Source: JAOUEA01 sp963810945 | GTDB lineage: Bacteria; Actinomycetota; UBA4738; HRBIN12 | Length of the DNA stretch: 64,000 bases | NCBI GenBank assembly: GCA_963810945.1 | Contig: CAWEPI010000004.1 | Location: forward strand, 310,001-374,000 | Reading direction: 5' to 3' | In this document: piece by piece, positions 35,174 to 43,016 of the stretch | Layout: every line of letters starts with the position of its first letter | Position numbering within the stretch: the first letter of the stretch is position 1 | Notes under the pieces: generated by a model | What the model was told of the DNA's origin: nothing | What the model saw: the letters and a program-made list of their open reading frames with translations, nothing else | The model's database searches: none | Translations under genes and position numbers: made by a program

Positions 35174-35868
35174 GCAGCCGCCTCCCGGCGCGGTGTGCGG
35201 AGTCCGATCAGGCACGCGACGCCGGCACAGATGATGGGAACGCCGGCCGGCGTGAACGGCGTCAGCACCAGCGCGATCGTCGCGCCGAGCACGGCGGCGA
35301 TCTTCGCGTCGCGGGTCTTCAGCTGAGGGACGAGCAGCGCGAGGAACAGCGCCGGGAAGGCGGCGTCCAGTCCGAGACGCGCCGGGTCGCCGATCAGCCT
35401 GCCGAACGCCACGCCCGCGATCGTCCCCACCAGCCACGCCAGGTAGAGGGTGAGGCCGGCCCCCAGCAACACCTTGGGGTTGAATCGACCCTCGCCCTCC
35501 GCAGCGATCGCCCACGACTCGTCCACCACCAGCTGTCCGTGGAGGAAGCGGGACCACCACGGCCCCGTGAGGTAGGGGGCCACGGAGACGCCGATCGGCG
35601 CGTAGCGGGCGTTCAGGAGCACCGCGGCCACGACCGCCGCGGCGACCCCGCCTCCGGAGCCCATCACCGAGGTGGCCGCGAACTGCGCGGAGCCCGCGAA
35701 CGTCGTCGCCGACATCACGATCGGCGCGAGCACGCCCATGCCGGCGGCGCGCGCGAGGACGCCGAAGGAGATCCCGAACCCGAGGACGGCGACCGAGAGC
35801 GGCAGACCGGCACGCACGCCGTCGCGATGGGTGCGCGCCGGTTCCCCCGCCCCGTCCTCCATGGTCAC
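35170..35868 (-). CDS. azlC: AzlC family branched-chain amino-acid exporter
   Basis: 232 residues from GTG 35868 or the ATG two codons on (MEDGAGEPARTHRDGVRAGL). Family block FGISFGVLARAAGMGVLAPI, TTFAGSAQFAATSVMGSGGG and LNARYAPIGVSVAPYLTGPW. Eight or so membrane helices. With AzlD it exports branched-chain amino acids or analogues. Confidence 0.92.
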   Translation of the reverse strand: MTMEDGAGEPARTHRDGVRAGLPLSVAVLGFGISFGVLARAAGMGVLAPIVMSATTFAGSAQFAATSVMGSGGGVAAAVVAAVLLNARYAPIGVSVAPYLTGPWWSRFLHGQLVVDESWAIAAEGEGRFNPKVLLGAGLTLYLAWLVGTIAGVAFGRLIGDPARLGLDAAFPALFLALLVPQLKTRDAKIAAVLGATIALVLTPFTPAGVPIICAGVACLIGLRTPRREAAA

Positions 35869-35903
35869 CCATGCTAGTGGGAGGCGGCGGGTAGCCTGCC
35901 CGG

Positions 35904-36418
35904 GTGCGCATCACGTCGGCGATCCCGGAGCTCCCCCCGAAGAGGTCTCACGCCTGCTCGCGGGCCTCCCCGACGCCGACGGCTACCTGATCCACGTGAA
36001 GTACCTGCGCTACAGGCAGAAGCCGCACCTATCGGCGTGGACCGACTTCACCGATCGTTCGATCACGCTCCAGGTGCCCGAGCCGTTCCTGCCCTTCGGC
36101 GAGGTGGTGCCCTACGGGGCCAAGCGGCGCCCGGGCGGCGGCAAGATGCGCTTCATCTGGCTCACCGAGGGCCTGACCTTCCGCGAGGCGCGCGAGGTCC
36201 TGCGCTTCCTCTACTGCCACGAGTGGATGCACGTTCATGGAAGGCAGAGGATCGGGAAGCGGCGGGTGGGGGAGACGGCTTGCGACCGGTTCGCGATGTT
36301 CAACTACCTGCGGGAGACCGTCACGGTCGAGGACGCGGAGGCCTCGTTGCGATGGCGCTCGGGTTCCAACCTCGCGATGGTTGCGCTGCGGGAGGATCCC
36401 AGGCTCCCGGGGCTCTAG
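35904..36418 (+). CDS. HExxH metallopeptidase-like protein, frameshifted
   Basis: GTG 35904 gives VRITSAIPELPP; the frame then slips in the six-C run at 35933-35938 and continues EEVSRLLAGLPDADGYLIHV. The conserved part includes LTEGLTFREAREVLRFLYCH and HEWMHVHGRQRIGKRRVGET with HEWMH as a zinc-type HExxH, followed by CDRFAMFNYL. About 170 residues. Possibly a SprT-like protein; role unknown. The slip is a probable homopolymer error. Confidence 0.65.
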
Positions 36419-36567
36419 AGCCTGGCCCGGGAGCCCCTGTCGCGGTCCCACGGCTTGGGTCGCGGTTCTCGGTTCTCTCAGCAGATCCTCAGCCCGCCTG
36501 GCAATCCGGCTGTCCCGTTCGCCGGTAGTACCGCATGAAGGAAGTCACGCGAGCAAGGAGGCGAACG

Positions 36568-36711
36568 ATGGCACAGAACGAGTCCGGCTATGGTCGGCGA
36601 TGGAAGAAGTGGCTGGGGATCTACCTAGCGGTCGGCGCGGTTGCTTACCTGGTCGTCTACCTCTTGTTCTTCCACCACGGAGGCGGAGGCGGCGGCGGCT
36701 TCGGCTACTGA
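36568..36711 (+). CDS. Small single-TM protein with Gly-rich tail (47 aa)
   Basis: ATG 36568, six bases after AAGGAGG. MAQNESGYGRRWKKWLGIYL, then AVGAVAYLVVYLLFFHHGGG and a Gly-rich end in GFGY. One membrane helix. A conserved type of tiny actinobacterial membrane protein. Confidence 0.75.
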   Translation: MAQNESGYGRRWKKWLGIYLAVGAVAYLVVYLLFFHHGGGGGGGFGY

Positions 36712-37029
36712 CCACATCGACGACGCCATGTGGCGCGGGGCGGGACCGGGGCCTTCCCCTGCGCGCAGGGTGGACCGACGTTGGCGGCAGCCCACGGGCG
36801 ACGTCTGAGGTGGTTCCCTTCTACGCCGAATGACGCATGCGGCGGACACACCGTGAAGCGCACCCTTGGAGGTGTCCCCCCGGGGAGCCCGGGGCCGTCC
36901 TCCCGTTAGGCCTAGCGCGGGTGAGGACCCGGCCCTGAAGACGAACCCCGGGGGAACACCCTTTTCGTGAACGACCGCGGCCACCCGCACAGGTCACTGA
37001 CCGATCGCAGCTCGTCCCGCTGGTTGCGA
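36712..37029 (-). pseudogene. Non-coding stretch with XRE C-terminal fragment and hairpin D
   Basis: Minus strand 36962-37012 reads SVSDLCGWPRSFTKR, the C-terminus of the small XRE family, followed by hairpin element D. The flank left of the hairpin (GACGCATGCGGCGGACACAC onward) matches that of element B. Confidence 0.5.
36871..36960. repeat. Hairpin element D (90 bp)
   Basis: Arms GGTGTCCCCCCGGGG and CCCCGGGGGAACACC pair over 15 bp with one mismatch. Related to element C. Outside the island, so the element type is not island-specific. Confidence 0.75.
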
Positions 37030-37929
37030 CTACGGGCTGGGCACGAGCGTGAGTTCGAAGAGTCGCCCATCGTTCTCGTTGGGCTTGATGTTGTTGTCGG
37101 TCCCACGGTCGGTGACGTAGAGGTGCCTCGTGGACCTCGTCGCGGGGGTGCTGCCCGGAGCGAACACGATGCCCGAAGCCCTGCGGATGCCGGTGGTGGA
37201 TAGGTCGATCTTCTGCACCAGCTTCCCAGCGCGGGTGGTCTCGACGATGAACTTGTCGGCGCTGCTCACGATGAAGAGGTGGTGCGTCGCCGGGTCATAG
37301 GCCGCGTCCTCGCAACCCATGAGGCCGAACTTGGCGACGCCGAAGCTGGAAACGACGTCATCGGCGGTCCCGAACGTATGGTCCACCCCCCGCCTCACCC
37401 TGTACACGCGCTTACCCCTCGCATCGACGATCACCAAGGCCCCGGTTCGCGGGATGTACTCGAGGCCTTCGGGGTCGTGACTGCCGAACGACTCGGTGGC
37501 GAGGGCGGTCTTCGCGACGTCGTCACGGGTTCCGATCTTGCCGTCGGCGCCCGGTCGGAACAAGAACACCTTGTCCTGATCGTCATCGGCCACGAACAGC
37601 GAGCGGCTCCGCCTGTTCCAGGCGACATCCTCCGGCTCCTTCGTTGCCTTCACGACCCTGCGGGAGGCCGTGACCTTCCCCCTGAGCCTGAGCGAGAACA
37701 GGTTCGTGTGGTGCCAGAGGGTGGGGATCTCGTCGACCTCGGAGTCTGAGATGATCAGCCGGTTCAGCGATGGCGCCCAGGTCAACCCGGTCGGGTCCGG
37801 ACTCGCTGGCCGCCAGATCGACGTCAAGGTCAGCCGTGTAACGGTCACGGTGTCGCCGGCCGATGCCGGCGCGGTGAGCATCATCGCGCTTAGAGCGCCC
37901 ACGAGCACCAGCCAGATGGATCGTTTCAC
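37030..37929 (-). CDS. Secreted SdiA-regulated/NHL-like beta-propeller protein
   Basis: 299 residues from GTG 37929 after AGGAGGTG. Signal peptide VKRSIWLVLVGALSAMMLTA (cleaved after PASA). The body has propeller-like repeats: DPTGLTWAPSLNRLIISDSE, KEPEDVAWNRRSRSLFVADD, DPEGLEYIPRTGALVIVDAR and CEDAAYDPATHHLFIVSSAD. Asp-rich insertions (GADGKIGTRDD, GTADDV) could bind calcium. Extracellular; ligand unknown. Confidence 0.75.
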   Translation of the reverse strand: MKRSIWLVLVGALSAMMLTAPASAGDTVTVTRLTLTSIWRPASPDPTGLTWAPSLNRLIISDSEVDEIPTLWHHTNLFSLRLRGKVTASRRVVKATKEPEDVAWNRRSRSLFVADDDQDKVFLFRPGADGKIGTRDDVAKTALATESFGSHDPEGLEYIPRTGALVIVDARGKRVYRVRRGVDHTFGTADDVVSSFGVAKFGLMGCEDAAYDPATHHLFIVSSADKFIVETTRAGKLVQKIDLSTTGIRRASGIVFAPGSTPATRSTRHLYVTDRGTDNNIKPNENDGRLFELTLVPSP

Positions 37930-38150
37930 GGGCGCGCACCTCCTGTGTCCGGGGGGACCTCGATCGCGCCGTCGAGTTGCAGGACGGTGACACGAGAATG
38001 CGCGCGACGTCAACCCCGAAGTCGAAGGTTCTCCCTCCTTTTCCGGCGTGAACGCGCCAAAGGAGGTACGTGCCATGCACGCAGGACAACCTCAGAGGCT
38101 CGTTCGTCGCGTCACGCGGATCTCACCGATGAGCGACTACGGCCCCGAGG

Positions 38151-38825
38151 TCACGGAGCGGGATGCGGCGGAGGCGATGCGGCGCCGATCGCGCTCTTCA
38201 GCAGGATCGTGAAGTGCTCCACGCGCATCTTCTGACGCTCGGGCTGCCCGCTGAAGCGATGGAACAGGCCCGGGTCGAGCTCCTCGGTGACCAGCGCGTC
38301 CTGGATCGAGCCGGAGAGCCAGTCGACCATGGAGACGACCGTCTCGAGGTCGACGTCGTCGCGGACCTCGCCACGGTGGATCCCGTACTCCACGAAGTCG
38401 AGCGTGCCGTAGGGGTCCTCGCTCACCATGTACCGGTTGATCTCGCGCTTGAGCGTGAGATCGGTGCCGAAGTTGCCGATGAGGACGACGCGATAGGGGA
38501 CCCAATCCTCGGCCACGAGGTCCTGTGTGCGTTCCAACCAGTACGACACGGTGGCGAAGAACCCCTCCTCCAGGACCGCGTCGGGCGCGTCGAGCCACGC
38601 GGGGCTCAGGTTCACGGCCCGCTTGTAGGCCTCGAAGAAGAGACCGGCCTTGGAACCGAAGTGTTGGAAGATCGATCCCTTCGCGATGCCCAGCTCGGAG
38701 GCGATGTCTTCCATCTTGGCGCCCTGGTATCCATGCTCGGCGAACTGGCGCATCGCGCACTCCACGATCCGCTCGCGCTTGGCTTCGCTGCGCGCGTTCC
38801 GTGGGGGTCGGGGCTGGCTCGCCAT
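38151..38825 (-). CDS. TetR family regulator
   Basis: 224 residues from ATG 38825 (MASQPRPPRNARSEAKRERI). N-terminal HTH: FAEHGYQGAKMEDIASELGI, AKGSIFQHFGSKAGLFFEAY. Ligand-binding C-terminal half. Divergent from the corrinoid methyltransferase operon, with a palindrome between them; regulation of that operon is inferred. Confidence 0.92.
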   Translation of the reverse strand: MASQPRPPRNARSEAKRERIVECAMRQFAEHGYQGAKMEDIASELGIAKGSIFQHFGSKAGLFFEAYKRAVNLSPAWLDAPDAVLEEGFFATVSYWLERTQDLVAEDWVPYRVVLIGNFGTDLTLKREINRYMVSEDPYGTLDFVEYGIHRGEVRDDVDLETVVSMVDWLSGSIQDALVTEELDPGLFHRFSGQPERQKMRVEHFTILLKSAIGAASPPPHPAP

Positions 38826-38857
38826 GCCCAACAGCGTAGGCCCTCGGGCGCGGCGTG

Positions 38858-38874
38858 CATGACCTGGGGTCATG
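38858..38874. promoter_or_regulatory. Palindromic operator candidate for TetR regulator
   Basis: CATGACC-TGG-GGTCATG is a perfect 7-bp inverted repeat with a 3-nt spacer. It is 33 bp upstream of the tetR ATG and 128 bp upstream of the corrinoid-protein start, the usual place and size for a TetR dimer site. Confidence 0.6.
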
Positions 38875-39002
38875 AACATCGGCAGGCGAAGCGTTCCCAC
38901 ATCTGCCTGGGGTTCCTATCCTGAGCTGGTGCCGGAAGGTGGTGCCGGCTGACTTCTGGTCACCCAAGGACGGCATCGGAGCCGCCCTGCGAGGAGGACA
39001 CG

Positions 39003-39654
39003 TTGAGCGAGGACCTCGAACAGCTGAAGCAGGCGCTGATCGTGGCGGACATGGACATGGGCACGTCGGCCGCTGAGGCGTTGATGGCCGCCGGGGCCGA
39101 CCCCAAGATGGTGCTCGAGGACGGGATGGCGGTTGCCATGTTCGACCTCGGGGAGATGTGGAAGCGCGGCGAGGTGTTCCTGCCCGAGGTGGTGGCCTCG
39201 GCGGAGGTCTTCAAGGCGTGCAACGCCATCATCGAGCCCGCGCTGTTGGCACAGAAGGACGCGGCGCAGGCGAACGCGCTCGTGGTGATGTGCACGGTGA
39301 AGGGCGATCTGCATGACTTGGGGAAGAACATGGTCGGTGCCATGCTTCGCACCAGCGGGTTCGACGTGCATGACATGGGCAAGGACGTGAGCGCCGACCG
39401 GATCATCGAGGCGATCTACGGAGTTGGAGCCGCAGATCCTGGGGATGAGCGCGTTGCTCACGACGACCGTGCCGTATCAGGAGACCGTGATCAGGCGGCT
39501 GGAGGCCGCGGGCCTGCGCGACAAGGTGAAGGTGATGGTGGGCGGGGCTCCGGTCACGCCCGAGTGGGCCGAGAAGATCGGCGCCGACGGATACGCGAAC
39601 AACGCGCCCGAGGCCGTTGAGATCGCGAAGAAGCTCACGGGGGTGACGGTGTGA
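39003..39654 (+). CDS. Corrinoid (B12-binding) methyltransferase protein, frameshifted
   Basis: TTG 39003 after GAGGAGGA. The helical cap (LSEDLEQLKQALIVADMDMG) is followed by the corrinoid motif GDLHDLGKNMVGAMLRTSGF, where His ligates cobalt. Near 39415 an extra T breaks the frame; corrected, ELEPQILGMSALLTTTVPYQ continues to the GADGYANNAPEAVEIAKKL end. About 216 residues, the MtbC/MttC/MtgC type. It shuttles a methyl group between the MttB-like enzyme and the pterin methyltransferase. GTGA overlap with the next gene. Confidence 0.9.
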
Positions 39655-40530
39655 CCGAGGTGGCGACGACCGTGTTGACGGGACCGGGCGGCGAGGTGCG
39701 CATCGGCGACGGGTACCCGTTCCGGATCATCGGGGAGCGGATCAACCCGACGGGCCGCAAACAGCTCACCGAGGAGCTGAAGGTGATGGACATGACCACG
39801 GTCAAGGCCGACGCCGCCGCGCAGGTGGAGTCGGGAGCGGCGGTGCTCGATCTGAACGCAGGCATCCCCGGATTCGACGAGCCCGCCATGCTCTCGGCCG
39901 TCGTTCAGTGCCGTGCACGAGGTGGTCGACGTCCCGCTCTGCATCGACTCCTCGACGCCCGAGGCCCTGGAGGCCGCCGTGCCGCTCGCGGAGGGCAAGG
40001 TCCTGATCAACTCCGTGACCGCCGAGGACCACTCACTGGAGCGCCTCCTCCCGCTCGTGGCGAAGTTCGGCGCCGCGGTGATCGGCATGGCGAACGACTC
40101 CGAAGGCATCTCGATGGAGCCCGAGGTGCGCCTCGCGGCCGCGCGCAAGATCGTGGAGGCCGCGGCCGATCACGGCATCGCGCGCGAGGACGTCATCATC
40201 GACCCGCTCACGATGCCGATCGGCGCCGCGCCCGACGCCGCCACGTCGATGTTCGCCACCATGCGGCTGATCCGCGAGGAACTCGGCGTGAACGTGAGCT
40301 GCGGTGCCTCGAACATCTCCTTCGGGATGCCCGATCGCCGGGGCATCGACGCCACGTTCCTGGCGATGTCGATCATGGGCGGCATGAACACGGCCATCAC
40401 GAACCCGTTGCACGAGCAGGGGCGCAAGGCGATCCTGGCGGCCGACCTGTTGCTGGGAGCGGACGAGTACGGGGCGGCGTGGATCGCGGAGCACCGCCGG
40501 GAGCTCGCCGCGGCGCAGGCGGGGGTCTGA
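39651..40530 (+). CDS. Pterin-binding methyltetrahydrofolate:corrinoid methyltransferase, frameshifted
   Basis: GTG 39651 overlaps the corrinoid stop. About 292 residues: PFRIIGERINPTGRKQLTEE, AAAQVESGAAVLDLNAGIPG (dihydropteroate-synthase-like barrel), then an extra T near 39908, then VDVPLCIDSSTPEALEAAVP, KVLINSVTAED, MANDSEGISMEPEVRLAAAR, DPLTMPIGA and VSCGASNISFGMPDRRGIDA. This is the MtgA/MeTr family, transferring methyl between corrinoid and tetrahydrofolate. Confidence 0.9.
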
Positions 40531-42408
40531 GTGGAGGGGAAGGTCCAGGTCACCTACCAGCCGAGCGGGAAGAGCGTCCGCGTCCCTGCCGGGACCACCC
40601 TCTTCAACGCCGCCCACTGGGCGGGCCTGCCGATCGAGTCCACCTGCGGAGGTCGCGGGACGTGCGGGAAGTGCGGGGTGAAGGTGCTGGACGGCGAGGC
40701 GGAGCTCTCCCTCGCCGACTACCGCCACCTGCCCGAGAAGCTCGACGACGGATGGCGCCTGTCTTGCCAGTGCCCGATCAACGGTTCGATGACGGTCGAG
40801 GTCCCGCGCTTGATGAAGATGCCGAAGGCCGCGACCATGGGCGTCGGTCGCTTCGTGCTGCTGGAGCCCAACGTCGTGAAGCACTACTTCGAGCTGACAC
40901 CGCCCTCGCTGGAGGACCACCGCTCGCACCTCGCGCGCGTCCTGGACGCGGTGGAGGAGGCCGGGTACACGCGCAACCACGACTGGGAGGTGCTCCCGAA
41001 GATCGCGCGCACCCTGCGCGAGACGACGCACGTCACGGCCACGCTCGTGGGTGAGTACCTCGTGGATCTCGAGCCCGGCGATACGACCGATCGGATGTTC
41101 GGCGCCTCGTTCGACATCGGCACCACCACCTGCGTGTGCACCCTGGTCGACCTCCGTTCCGGCGCCGCCGTGGCGGTCGCCTCGACGATCAACCACCAGA
41201 CCCCGTTCGGCGCCGACGTCATCGCACGGATGGCCCGCGCGATGCAGGACGACGAGGACATCGCGAAGCTGCAGGCTGCCGCGGTCGCCACGGTGAACGA
41301 GCTGCTCGATCGGGTGAAGGAGGAGTCCGGCGTCGCCACCGAAGAGATCTACGAGGCTGTCGTGGCCGGCAACGCCACGATGTTGCATCTGCTCTGCGGC
41401 GTGAACCCCGAATCGATCGCGCTCGCGCCGTACGTGGCGACCTTCGTGGAACCGCAGGACGTACGGGCCGACCAGATCGGCTTCGCCATCCATCCGCTCG
41501 GGTGGGTCGCGCTCTTCCCGTCGATCGGCGCGTACGTGGGCGCCGACATCGTGGCCGACATCGTGGCCACCGGACTGGTCCGCGATCCAGAGATGCGTCT
41601 GCTCGTGGACGTGGGCACCAACGGGGAGATCGCGTGCGGCTCCTCGGAGCGCGCGGTGGCCACGGCCGCACCGGCGGGGCCCGCGTTCGAGGGCGGCGAG
41701 ATCCTCTGCGGGATGCGCGCTACCGACGGCGCCATCGAGGGCGTCGTGCTCACGAACGGCGTGGTGGAACTCCAGGTGATCGGAGGCGACGACGTCGAGC
41801 CGCGTGGGATCTGCGGATCCGGGCTCATCGACATCGTGGCGCAGCTGCGGCTCGCCGGCCTGCTGGACGACGGGGGCAAGATGACGTCGCACGAGGAGGC
41901 CGTCGCCGCCGGCCACCCCCTCGCCCATCGCCTGATCCTGCGCGAGCAGGTCAAGGCGTTCGTCCTCGCCGGCGACGTGGTCCTCACGCAGACCGACGTG
42001 CGTGCGCTCCAGTTCGCGAAGGGCGCCATCTCGACCGGCATCGAGACCGCCATGCGGGCGCTCTCGCTCACGGCCGCCGACCTCGACGAGGTGATGCTGG
42101 CCGGCTCGTTCGGTTCCTACATCGATCCGCAGAGCGCCCGGGTGATCGGGTTGGTGCCGCCCGTCCCGGTCGACAAGATCAAGGCCGTGGGCAACACCGC
42201 GAGCGAGGGCGCCAAGATGGCCCTCATGTCGTTCCGCGAGCGCGAGGTGGCCTTCGAGATCCCGCAGATCGTCGAGTACATCGAGCTCTCGGGTGAAGAG
42301 GACTTCAACGACCGGTTCATCGGCAACCTGGGGTTCCCGACGGCCGAGGAGCTCGACGATGCGCAGGCGGCGCATGCCGCGCGCGTCGCGGGGAACGCGT
42401 CGCCGTGA
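40531..42408 (+). CDS. Reductive activator of corrinoid proteins (RACo-like)
   Basis: 625 residues, starting with the base after the upstream stop. N-terminal [2Fe-2S] ferredoxin domain with C39, C45, C48 and a fourth Cys at 79 or 81 (STCGGRGTCGKCGVKV). A linker follows, then from about residue 190 the ASKHA-type ATPase (GASFDIGTTTCVCTLVD, MLLVDVGTNGEIACGSSERA, VEPRGICGSGLIDIVAQL, EVMLAGSFGSYIDPQSARVI). Such proteins reduce inactive Co(II) corrinoid to Co(I) using ATP. Complete, no frameshift. Confidence 0.95.
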   Translation: MEGKVQVTYQPSGKSVRVPAGTTLFNAAHWAGLPIESTCGGRGTCGKCGVKVLDGEAELSLADYRHLPEKLDDGWRLSCQCPINGSMTVEVPRLMKMPKAATMGVGRFVLLEPNVVKHYFELTPPSLEDHRSHLARVLDAVEEAGYTRNHDWEVLPKIARTLRETTHVTATLVGEYLVDLEPGDTTDRMFGASFDIGTTTCVCTLVDLRSGAAVAVASTINHQTPFGADVIARMARAMQDDEDIAKLQAAAVATVNELLDRVKEESGVATEEIYEAVVAGNATMLHLLCGVNPESIALAPYVATFVEPQDVRADQIGFAIHPLGWVALFPSIGAYVGADIVADIVATGLVRDPEMRLLVDVGTNGEIACGSSERAVATAAPAGPAFEGGEILCGMRATDGAIEGVVLTNGVVELQVIGGDDVEPRGICGSGLIDIVAQLRLAGLLDDGGKMTSHEEAVAAGHPLAHRLILREQVKAFVLAGDVVLTQTDVRALQFAKGAISTGIETAMRALSLTAADLDEVMLAGSFGSYIDPQSARVIGLVPPVPVDKIKAVGNTASEGAKMALMSFREREVAFEIPQIVEYIELSGEEDFNDRFIGNLGFPTAEELDDAQAAHAARVAGNASP

Positions 42409-43016
42409 CCTCCACCGGCGCGAAGGTCGCCTTCCTCGCTTGCGGCGCCGTCGCGCAGGACACGGCCGCGCTGATCGAGCGGCACGGGTGGGAAGCCGAC
42501 GTGCACGGCATCTCGTCGGATCTGCACATGACGCCGCTCGAGATCGGTCCAGCCGTCGAGGCGAAGCTGCAGGTCCTCCTGCCCAAGTACGAGCGCGTGA
42601 TCGTCGTGTATGGAGACTGCGGGACGGGCGGCCGCCTCGATGCGGTCCTCGAGCGCTATCCGGCGGTGCGGCCGGCCGGCGTGCACTGCTTCCAGTGGTA
42701 CGCCGGGGAGTTCTACCAGCGGTTCGAGGACGACATCGGCATCTACTTCCTCACCGACTGGCTCGTCACGAACTGGGACCGGGCGGTGATCAAGGGCCTC
42801 GGCCTCGATCGGTTCCCGTGGCTGAAGGAGACCTATTTCGGCAATCTCAGTCGGGTGCTCTTCGTGCGCCAGCACCCCGACCCCGACCGCGAGGCGAAGG
42901 CGCGCGAGATCGCCGCGTACATGGAGAAACCGCTGGAGATCCACGACCTGGGGATCGCGCCGCTCGACGATCTGCTGACCCCCCTGATGGAGGAGCCCCA
43001 CGATGTTCGAACGTGA
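42405..43016 (+). CDS. DUF1638 protein
   Basis: 203 residues from GTG 42405, overlapping the RACo stop. VTSTGAKVAFLACGAVAQDT, VVYGDCGTGGRLDAVLERYP, GVHCFQWYAGEFYQRFEDDI and FLTDWLVTNWDRAVIKGLGL are DUF1638 landmarks; several Cys and His are conserved. The family recurs beside corrinoid methyltransferase genes in other organisms (established), but its role is unknown. Its 3' end overlaps the MttB-like gene by 14 bp. Confidence 0.88.
   Translation: MTSTGAKVAFLACGAVAQDTAALIERHGWEADVHGISSDLHMTPLEIGPAVEAKLQVLLPKYERVIVVYGDCGTGGRLDAVLERYPAVRPAGVHCFQWYAGEFYQRFEDDIGIYFLTDWLVTNWDRAVIKGLGLDRFPWLKETYFGNLSRVLFVRQHPDPDREAKAREIAAYMEKPLEIHDLGIAPLDDLLTPLMEEPHDVRT

Noticed and set aside
35672..35903. N-terminal extension of the HExxH protein
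   Set aside because: It is the shadow of azlC on the other strand; GTG 35904 plus a homopolymer slip explains the N-terminus.
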